Below, piece by piece: positions 1 to 5,514 of a stretch of DNA of 30,254 nt (position 1 is the stretch's first letter; every line of letters starts with the position of its first letter). The DNA lies in the NCBI GenBank assembly GCA_021636625.1, contig JAJWLX010000041.1, positions 1 through 30,254 on the forward strand. The letters are read 5' to 3'. Made by a program: the position numbers and the translations under genes. The stretch is from Prevotella sp. (lineage in GTDB: Bacteria > Bacteroidota > Bacteroidia > Bacteroidales > Bacteroidaceae). The notes under the pieces are model-generated. The model made no database searches. It was not told where the DNA came from and worked only from the letters and a program-made list of their open reading frames with translations.

Positions 1-200
1 GAAAAACTCATAAATAGTTCATTTTTAGCTATTCGGCTGATTTTAGCGTAATTTTTATAGAAAAACACTATTTTTGTGGCACGAATGAAATATTTGAATC
101 TTATGCCATAAAACAAGATTTGGCTTCCCTGCTAATCATGCCGGCAAGTCTCATAATATTTTCTGAAGTAAGTAAATGACATTAATGTAGAGTTATATAT

Positions 201-1493
201 ATGATGAATCGTTCAACGACACAGATTAGACTACTGGTTGCCGTGCTTGTTTCCATCCTTTCCTTTTCCTTTGCGAAAGCGGAAGCCAGCAATCGTAACC
301 TGCCAGATTCCAAAGGATGGTATCTGGGCGTGGATGGCGGATTGCCTTTCGGCTTATCCACTTTTTCCAGTTTCGGACACGACAAGACCCACATGGGCTG
401 GGCTGCCGGCATCTATGGCGGCTATCGTTTCAACCCCATTTTCTCAGCAGAACTCTCTGCCAGATATGGAGAGGTGAACCTGTCGGCACAAGACTGCTGC
501 GTGGAGCGCAACTACTGGCTGGGGAGCGATGGTATGCTCTACAATGCAAGTGTCCTGGGTATGGATAGCTGGGAATATGCCCAGCTGAAAAGCCATGTCA
601 GGATGGGCTGGTATGGTGCAAGGGGTCACGTGAATCTGCTGGGGCTGTTACGCAATACCGCCCACAGCCGCTGGACTGTAGCCGTATCTCCTCATCTCTA
701 TGCAGTGACCACCTGCGCAGATATCCAGACCCTGGCAGATCATGCCGAGGTGATGAAAGGCTCTACCCGCTGGCATCTGGGCTATGGAGCCAGCTTGCAG
801 GCTGGTTACCAGTTGACCTCCAATCTTAATCTGGGCATCTATTCCGGTTTGACACGCCTTTCAGGAGAACGTATGGACGGAATGCCGGAACATCTGCACA
901 AGAACAACTTCGTATGGGAAAGCGGTATAAGATTGGGAATCAGCTTCGCCAAGACGAAGAAAGAAAAGCTGACGGAAACATCGCCGATGCCGCAGCAGGA
1001 AGTTCTGAAGCAGGAGACACAGCAGGAAGTTCAGAAGCAGGAGACACAGCAGGAAGTTCAGAAGCAGGAGACACAGCAGCAGGAATCTGCCCCAGAGGTG
1101 AATACAGCCAAGCAGCTGCAGACGACAGATAAGGCGGAAACCAAGATTGCCGTACAAGGCGCAGCTGAATCAGCAAAGGTGACATTCCCTGCCATCTATT
1201 TCGGTTTCAACCGCATTACCATTCGCCCAAGCGAGGTATCCAAGCTGAAAAACATCCTCTGTATATTGAAGGAGAATCCTGAAATGAAGGTGACGGTGAC
1301 CGGCTGGTGCGATACAAGGGGCAGCGTGGCTGTAAACAGACGCATCTCCCGCCAGCGAGCACAAGCCCTGAAGAACTGGCTTGTGAAGAGAGGTATTGCT
1401 GCGAGCCGCATCTCGGTAGTAGGAAAGGGAAGCGACGCTTCCCGAACAGCCCCAAAAGCCCGCCGAGTAGAGACTACAAATCATCATCTGTAA
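201..1493 (+). CDS. OmpA family outer-membrane protein with N-terminal barrel-like domain
   Basis: The 430-aa product starts with a signal peptide (about residues 1-28, ending near AKAEA). Residues 35-250 are rich in alternating aromatic/Gly strands, as in an 8-stranded barrel such as the OMP_b-brl or DUF3575 types. A Q/E-rich linker of three 9-residue repeats (265-291) follows. Residues 325-425 form an OmpA-like peptidoglycan-binding domain: the CDTRG aspartate and RISRQRA arginine are the usual diaminopimelate ligands, and the RRVE end is typical. It probably anchors an outer-membrane complex to peptidoglycan. The next gene, 20 bp on, is FimB/Mfa2-like, and OmpA-fold genes commonly head fimbrial operons in this phylum. 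ATG ATG at 201/204 gives two possible starts. A possible -7 element TATTTTTG lies at 69-76 with no clear -33. The domain order is clear; the fimbrial role is inference. Confidence 0.85.
   Translation: MMNRSTTQIRLLVAVLVSILSFSFAKAEASNRNLPDSKGWYLGVDGGLPFGLSTFSSFGHDKTHMGWAAGIYGGYRFNPIFSAELSARYGEVNLSAQDCCVERNYWLGSDGMLYNASVLGMDSWEYAQLKSHVRMGWYGARGHVNLLGLLRNTAHSRWTVAVSPHLYAVTTCADIQTLADHAEVMKGSTRWHLGYGASLQAGYQLTSNLNLGIYSGLTRLSGERMDGMPEHLHKNNFVWESGIRLGISFAKTKKEKLTETSPMPQQEVLKQETQQEVQKQETQQEVQKQETQQQESAPEVNTAKQLQTTDKAETKIAVQGAAESAKVTFPAIYFGFNRITIRPSEVSKLKNILCILKENPEMKVTVTGWCDTRGSVAVNRRISRQRAQALKNWLVKRGIAASRISVVGKGSDASRTAPKARRVETTNHHL
993..1073 (+). repeat. 27-bp in-frame minisatellite, 3 copies
   Basis: Three tandem 27-bp units (starting at 993, 1020 and 1047) encode QQEVLKQET, QQEVQKQET and QQEVQKQET; a partial fourth begins at 1074. 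The units are nearly identical in DNA. They lie in the linker between the barrel and the OmpA domain, so copy-number change would alter linker length without a frameshift. Confidence 0.9.
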
Positions 1494-1513
1494 CCCATAA
1501 AACAAGATAGGAA

Positions 1514-2428
1514 ATGAAAGCAAAAAAAAGATTTAATATTTGGTTATGGGTGCTGCTATGCGTCCCATGCCTATTGGCTAGCTGCGATCATGATGTCCAT
1601 GATGGCGAAGGGGATGGAGGCTTGTCGGTTTCGCTCGCCTGGGCAGACGAAGTCGATGAGGGTACGGAAGTGGAGGATGTGAAGACATGGATCGTGAATG
1701 CTACAGACGGTACGCAGGTGGCACAAAGACAGCATGGCAGTGCGCAGGAAATGGCAAACGAGCACTATGATATGTCGGAAGGTCACTACCGCATTCTCAC
1801 CACAACCAACCTGGTAGCTCCGTTCACCATCAGTGAGCAGACAAGAGCCGTTGCCAACATGAATAATCTGGTGCTAGGACTGTCGAATCCGAGTGCTTCA
1901 ACCGAACATGCCTATTATGGTGTAACAGACATCGTCATCGACAAGGAGGATGTGCACTATATCACAAGAAGCGAAATGCGCCGTATGCTTGCAGAACTAA
2001 CCCTTATTGTTGAGGGTGTACCAGAAAATACAGTAATAAGTGGTAAGGTATTGAATGTTGCAAGTGGACTCTTACCTCTACAAAAGAATGAGGATGGAAC
2101 ATTCGGGACGGCAACTTATACAAAGGAAGAATGTGACATACCTTTAGGAATTGCAGGGCATGACAATAGATTGATAACGGAAACATTGCGCTTGATGCCG
2201 ACAGCAAACGGCTTTCTCACCACCCGGTTGTTCATACATCTTGAAACGCCAGATGGAACAGTTAGTAACTGCGACATCGAAGCTCCTGTCATGAAGTCTG
2301 GTGGCAAGTACCAAATAAACTTGGAATACGAGGAGATGAGACCTTACATGTATCTTACGAGTACGAAGATAGATGACTGGACAGAAGGCTGGGAATATCG
2401 TGGTGAAATCCTGAATCCTGAATATTAA
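1514..2428 (+). CDS. FimB/Mfa2-like fimbrial lipoprotein (probable)
   Basis: A 304-aa lipoprotein with a basic n-region, a hydrophobic stretch (8-20) and lipobox LLASC, with lipidated Cys24. The body has the pattern of FimB/Mfa2-type fimbrial anchor or minor subunits: YRILTTTNLVAP near residues 97-108, a central TEHAYYGVTDIVI segment, and a C-terminal strand pair ending KIDDWTEGWEYRGEI that resembles the I-x-D/P-W-T-x-G ending of many fimbrillins. It lies 20 bp after the OmpA-family gene and is probably co-transcribed. From about 1995 to 2210 the DNA becomes clearly more AT-rich than the flanks, which may mark a recombined block. The family assignment rests on pattern and context; DUF5119-type lipoproteins are an alternative. 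Confidence 0.65.
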   Translation: MKAKKRFNIWLWVLLCVPCLLASCDHDVHDGEGDGGLSVSLAWADEVDEGTEVEDVKTWIVNATDGTQVAQRQHGSAQEMANEHYDMSEGHYRILTTTNLVAPFTISEQTRAVANMNNLVLGLSNPSASTEHAYYGVTDIVIDKEDVHYITRSEMRRMLAELTLIVEGVPENTVISGKVLNVASGLLPLQKNEDGTFGTATYTKEECDIPLGIAGHDNRLITETLRLMPTANGFLTTRLFIHLETPDGTVSNCDIEAPVMKSGGKYQINLEYEEMRPYMYLTSTKIDDWTEGWEYRGEILNPEY

Positions 2429-2557
2429 ACGGCCCTCTCATTTACATTGGGCAGTTGTTCTGACAACGAGAATGGTATCGGAGGCGAGACCTCCAAATTT
2501 ATCACCGTTTCTACCAGTATCGGCAATACATTCGGAAAAGTCATATTGCGGCAGTAG
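2429..2557 (+). pseudogene. Remnant of a fimbrillin-like lipoprotein gene (5' piece)
   Basis: Directly after the stop codon of the preceding gene, and in the same frame, the DNA reads TALSFTLGSCSDNENGIG and then SKFITVSTSIGNTFGK before a stop at 2555-2557. This looks like the second half of a signal peptide with lipobox LGSC, followed by the N-terminal strand of a fimbrillin-type protein. There is no start codon and the rest is missing. The likely reading is a deletion that joined the end of the FimB-like gene to the inside of the next fimbrial gene. Confidence 0.55.
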
Positions 2558-2811
2558 CACTCACTGATTGTGAAGTTAAAGATATAGTATAAACTCCTAA
2601 GCTGGGCAGGAGTATTAGGTGCTCAGCAAACATAGTCACCCGCACTTCACGGGAAACGACAATGGTCTATATGCCACGATGATAGGTGGGCGTATAGACC
2701 CTTCATCGTGCAACTCCCATCTTCTCTCCATATCCGTGTAAACAATATTCAAGAAAGAGAAAATCAGACGAAAATACCAGGAAAATGGGGAAAGAAGAGA
2801 TTGAGAATTTT
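2558..2811. other. Gene-free decayed stretch with two overlapping hairpins
   Basis: No coding region is supported here. The frame 2644-2733 gives a short peptide with no recognisable similarity and may be further debris of the lost fimbrial gene. Two inverted repeats interlock: 2664-2675 with 2689-2700 (11 of 12 pairs), and 2675-2682 with 2703-2710 (8 of 8). The linkers are too short for a pseudoknot, so they would form alternatively. Confidence 0.4.
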
Positions 2812-2866
2812 CCCTTAAGGGTTTTTATTTTTTTCCTTAAGGAAAAAGACAGCTTCTCTTAAGAGA
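2812..2866. repeat. Three CTTAAG-centred palindromes at exact 22-bp pitch
   Basis: Perfect palindromes lie at 2812-2821 (CCCTTAAGGG), 2830-2847 (TTTTTCCTTAAGGAAAAA) and 2855-2866 (TCTCTTAAGAGA). Their centres fall at 2816.5, 2838.5 and 2860.5, exactly 22 bp apart, so they face the same side of the helix. They sit 28 bp beyond the stop codon of the Rpn-family gene. Possible roles are a terminator cluster, a binding array for a dimeric protein, or a nuclease target. Confidence 0.75.
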
Positions 2867-2893
2867 TTTTCCCGCCGCGTTTAACTTGTAAAG

Positions 2894-3844
2894 TTATTTA
2901 TTTAAAAAATCCCCCATCTCCGCTTTCAGCAGTTTTATCTCCTCTGCCGTCAGCCCCGTCATATCCATGATAGACACTTCATCTATACCCTTTGCCAGCA
3001 TCTTCCTGGCAATCTCAAGGCTTCGCTGGGACATGCCTTTTTCCATGCCTTCTGCTCTACCTTTCTCCATACCTTGCTTCATGCCCATTTCCATGCCTTC
3101 AGCAATTCCTTTCTCCATACCTTCTTCCTTACCTTTCTGGTAGCTGTCATCTATGAGAGTTCTTTCAACGCTTACGGAATCCCAGAACTTATCGTAGGCT
3201 CTGAGTTCGGCATCCGAGAAACCAGAAATCTCCAGCTCCTCTACGGCTTTTCCTATCTCCGGGTCATTAAGCAAATCGGTAGGAATCTCCTTCGTGTTGG
3301 AATTGATTTCCGTGAGGAAACGGAGCCACAATACCATCATACGCTTGTCGGCAATGGAATGTGGTGTGAACTTGGGGAGTTCAATGAAGGTGAAATGCAA
3401 GCCTTTAATCACCTTATTGCTGTCCTTATCGTGCACGATGCGGTAGTTGTGGATGAAATCTGGAGTATCATGCGCAAAGATGTCATTTATCAGGTTGAGA
3501 GAATACACTGGTTGCAGTTCGCTGTATTTTCCGCCCTTTTTAGCCTGACTCACATAGAGCTTGGATGCATTGAACAGTACTCGCTGCTGGAAGGCTTCAG
3601 ACCATTCCATCTGCATCTCCACGCAGAACTTCCTGCCTCTGACATCGGTGCAGAGTACATCCACAATGGTGTTCTTGCCCCCTTCGAGCTGGGGCACAAG
3701 TTCTGTAGGCAGATACTTGATTTCGTGTATCTGCTCCTCTTCGCTGAGTGGCAGGAGTGCGTTCAGAAGACTGATCAGTCTTTTAGGGTGATTGCCGAAT
3801 ATCTTCTTGAACGTGAGGTCTGCCTTAGGATCTAAGTACTTCAT
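2894..3844 (-). CDS. Rpn family recombination-promoting nuclease / putative transposase (PD-(D/E)XK fold)
   Basis: A 316-aa protein beginning MKYLDPKADLTFKKIFG, the hallmark N-terminus of the Rpn/PD-(D/E)XK nuclease family 'transposases', followed by LLNALLPL and the DVLCTDVRGRKFCVEMQ core (D...ExQ catalytic strand). The C-terminal part (about 236-278) is a charged MEKG/AEGM repeat helix typical of these proteins, then a short helical tail. E. coli RpnA-D are DNA endonucleases that raise RecA-independent recombination. The start at 3844 is preferred over upstream in-frame ATGs (3850, 3874) because a -7 promoter box covers 3871-3879. The gene stands alone between fimbrial remnants and a broken ATPase gene, in accessory surroundings. 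Confidence 0.85.
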   Translation of the reverse strand: MKYLDPKADLTFKKIFGNHPKRLISLLNALLPLSEEEQIHEIKYLPTELVPQLEGGKNTIVDVLCTDVRGRKFCVEMQMEWSEAFQQRVLFNASKLYVSQAKKGGKYSELQPVYSLNLINDIFAHDTPDFIHNYRIVHDKDSNKVIKGLHFTFIELPKFTPHSIADKRMMVLWLRFLTEINSNTKEIPTDLLNDPEIGKAVEELEISGFSDAELRAYDKFWDSVSVERTLIDDSYQKGKEEGMEKGIAEGMEMGMKQGMEKGRAEGMEKGMSQRSLEIARKMLAKGIDEVSIMDMTGLTAEEIKLLKAEMGDFLNK

Positions 3845-3870
3845 AACCATCTGTTTTAAAATTCTCAAGC

Positions 3871-3903
3871 GCAAAGTTACGACTTTATTTTCATATCTGC
3901 AAG
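3871..3903 (-). promoter_or_regulatory. Bacteroidota-type promoter of the Rpn-family gene
   Basis: On the minus strand, TAACTTTGC (3871-3879) matches the -7 consensus TAnnTTTG. CTTG (3900-3903) lies 20 bp upstream in the -33 position. This gives a leader of roughly 20-25 nt before the ATG at 3844. Confidence 0.6.
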
Positions 3904-4017
3904 GGATTTCTGGGAAAAGTTACGGAAAAAGTGAGGAACCCACATATTTTATATTATAAGGTAAATATTAAAATATCTTAATATTCCACTTTATGCTCAA
4001 TGTTTATTTGGTCGTAT

Positions 4018-4131
4018 GTGTAAAAAAGTGTAGTTTTGCATTGATATTACGTGTCAGAAAGTGTAAGCTTTTGACATTATCATGTGTCGAAAAGTGTAAT
4101 GATCTGATTGTTTTATGTGTCTAAAAGTGTA
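4018..4131 (+). repeat. 33-bp-pitch repeat array, 4 copies of GTGTnnnAAAGTGTA-type element
   Basis: Near-identical 15-mers begin at 4018, 4051, 4084 and 4117, exactly 33 bp apart: GTGTAAAAAAGTGTA, GTGTCAGAAAGTGTA, GTGTCGAAAAGTGTA and GTGTCTAAAAGTGTA. Each holds two GTGT half-sites 10 bp apart. The 18-bp spacers are AT-rich and differ. The last copy ends 5 bp before the ATG of the broken ATPase gene, so the array occupies its promoter/leader. Three of the four units also read as GTG-TCN-RAA-AGT-GTA-nnn-nnn-TGA. Confidence 0.85.
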
Positions 4132-4136
4132 AAGGT

Positions 4137-4288
4137 ATGAAGAGAAAGATATATGCTAAGTTTGTAGAATGGAAAAATCAAGAGTGTCATAAGCCGTTGA
4201 TATTAAACGGGGTAAGACAATGTGGCAAGACTTATATTCTTTAAGAATTCGGTCGTGCAGAGTTTGATAATCTTGCTTATTCTAATAT
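4137..4288 (+). pseudogene. Truncated AAA ATPase (DUF4143/COG1373 type), N-terminal fragment with nonsense codon
   Basis: The frame from ATG 4137 reads MKRKIYAKFVEWKNQECH, then LILNGVRQCGKTYIL, which is the Walker A of DUF4143-type ATPases (usually GARQVGKT). A TAA at 4242-4244 replaces the lysine expected there. After it the same frame continues EFGRAEFDNLAYSN, the next conserved block, and similarity ends near 4288. The remaining roughly 350 residues, including Walker B and the DUF4143 domain, are absent. The gene therefore carries both a nonsense mutation and a large 3' deletion. Confidence 0.75.
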
Positions 4289-4290
4289 CT

Positions 4291-4348
4291 TTTGTTTCAT
4301 ACGAGTAAAACTTTCCGCAAAGATACTCTTTTTGTTTCGTATAAGTAA
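4291..4348 (-). promoter_or_regulatory. Minus-strand -7 box flanked by a direct repeat
   Basis: TTTGTTTCATACGAGTAA (4291-4308) and TTTGTTTCGTATAAGTAA (4331-4348) are imperfect direct repeats 40 bp apart. Between them, on the minus strand, is TATCTTTGC, a good -7 element (near 4318-4326). The only reading from this promoter is MKQKILE followed by stop, so it may be the start of another lost gene facing left. Confidence 0.4.
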
Positions 4349-4418
4349 CAAAAGCAATAGTTTTTTGTTTTTATTACTTATAATTAACAAGTTTGGTGCA
4401 CACTGCATCTCACATAAA

Positions 4419-4452
4419 AAAGCCCTATATCCGAGCAGGAATATAGGGCTTT
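4419..4452 (-). terminator. Intrinsic terminator, leftward, with no obvious gene
   Basis: A perfect 12-bp stem (4419-4430 with 4441-4452) with a 10-nt loop is followed, on the minus strand, by a run of six T. No convincing minus-strand gene lies to its right; the frame ending at 4539-4541 (tail TEAKVA) is only weak evidence of a truncated one. From 4454 to 4663 I see nothing else firm. Confidence 0.65.
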
Positions 4453-4663
4453 ACGAGATTCATTTATTAAAACGTATTATCTATAGAAGTCTAACTTCTC
4501 ATGATTCTTGTAGAGATTCTTGTTCTGAAGCTCCTCGTTTATGCGACTTTTGCTTCTGTTTTTGTATTCTGGATGTTGGGTTTTATTGAATCCTTATTCA
4601 GTATGGATGCAATATTCTTCGTGTTTTTGAGTTTATCTATATATAGAATTGAATTTATCTCTC

Positions 4664-4684
4664 TATATATAATAAGGTGTAATT
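4664..4684 (+). repeat. TATATATAATAAGGTGTAAT motif, copy 1, in the leader of the next gene
   Basis: This AT-rich motif ends in AAGGTG, which lies about 11 nt before the ATG at 4691 and may act as its ribosome binding site. The same 21 bp recur exactly at 7670-7690, and variants sit in the leader at 11806-11840. Confidence 0.6.
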
Positions 4685-4690
4685 CAAAAA

Positions 4691-5428
4691 ATGAATATGA
4701 TGAAAAAGAATATTGCTATCGTGATGATGCTGTTGCTTTCTGCTATGGGGGCAATGGCGCAAGGTGGGGAGAATCCTGTAGGTAAAGTCTCGGTGATACC
4801 CCGAGTAGGTGTGGCTATTGCCAATCTGAGTGATAATTCCATCTATCTGCCAACGGAAAACAACAGGGAGGTGAAATCCAAGAGTCAGGCGGGATTCATG
4901 GGTGGACTCGATGTGGAGTATCGTGCCACAGACTATCTGGGTGTTTCTCTGGGTGCTTATTATGCCCGTCAGGGTGCCCGCTGGGGTGATTATGAGATGG
5001 CTGTACAGGGGGATGCTGGTAATAATGGAATCAAGAAATATACGGGTATGAAGGATCATCGCCTGAATCTTGACTATGTTCAGGTGCCTTTGATGCTGAA
5101 GGCATACGTGGCTCCTCAGTTTGCCATTATGGCTGGTGCACAGGTGGGGTTCTTGTGTGGAGATGGCAAGATGCTGTCGGAAGAAACTGATTTGGAGAAG
5201 GATAGTAAGACGGGTTCAACTCTTTACAAGGATAGCCGGGATGTGGAAAGCACATACGCAGCCAAGAAGGTGAATGTATCTATTCCTGTGGGTTTATCGT
5301 ATGAGTATATGAATGTGATTCTGGATGCTCGCTATCATATCGGCTTGACCAAGGTGAATAAGACTGTTGCCGGCGATTCCAAGAACAAGGTATTCACCTT
5401 TACGGTAGGCTATCGATTTGGGCTTTAG
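4691..5428 (+). CDS. Outer-membrane beta-barrel protein (porin/PorT-like, OMP_b-brl_2 type)
   Basis: A 245-aa protein with a clear signal peptide (MMKKNIAIVMMLLLSAMGAMA, cleaved before QGG). The mature part has the features of small Bacteroidota 8-10-stranded barrels: VSVIPRVGVAIANLS at the start, GFMGGLDVEYRATDYLGVSLGAYYARQGAR, DYVQVPLMLKAYVAPQFAIMAGAQVGFL, and the terminal FTFTVGYRFGL with an aromatic-rich last strand. No ligand can be named. ATG codons at 4691, 4697 and 4700 are all possible starts. It is a single-gene unit ending at a strong bidirectional terminator shared with metG. Confidence 0.85.
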   Translation: MNMMKKNIAIVMMLLLSAMGAMAQGGENPVGKVSVIPRVGVAIANLSDNSIYLPTENNREVKSKSQAGFMGGLDVEYRATDYLGVSLGAYYARQGARWGDYEMAVQGDAGNNGIKKYTGMKDHRLNLDYVQVPLMLKAYVAPQFAIMAGAQVGFLCGDGKMLSEETDLEKDSKTGSTLYKDSRDVESTYAAKKVNVSIPVGLSYEYMNVILDARYHIGLTKVNKTVAGDSKNKVFTFTVGYRFGL

Positions 5429-5463
5429 TTGATTATATCACTTTTACTCCTTTAGCTTAAAAG

Positions 5464-5505
5464 AAAAAGCTCTATATCCTCAGTATTGAAGATATAGAGC
5501 TTTTT
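5464..5505. terminator. Bidirectional intrinsic terminator between barrel gene and metG
   Basis: A perfect 15-bp stem (5464-5478 with 5491-5505) carries T-rich tails on both strands. It lies between two convergent genes and would end both transcripts. Confidence 0.9.
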
Positions 5506-5514
5506 TCGAAACGA

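Noticed and set aside
69..76. TATTTTTG as a promoter for the OmpA-family gene
   Set aside because: It matches the -7 form but has no TTTG at -33 and lies in AT-rich DNA where such matches are common; kept only as a remark.
3074..3835. 253-codon + strand frame opposite the Rpn-family gene
   Set aside because: Antisense of a recognised family member; no start signals and no recognisable protein features.
4018..4131. CRISPR array
   Set aside because: The pitch is regular, but the conserved core is only 15 bp, the spacers are 18 bp and AT-rich, and no cas gene is present.
4539..4690. Minus-strand frame ending in TEAKVA before the orphan terminator
   Set aside because: It could be the tail of a truncated gene, but no start, domain or family can be seen and it runs into the leader of the barrel gene.
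4501..4785. 94-codon + strand frame with hydrophobic stretches upstream of the barrel protein
   Set aside because: It overlaps the start and signal peptide of a convincing gene in another frame, lies in T-rich DNA that yields hydrophobic codons by chance, and has no ribosome binding site.
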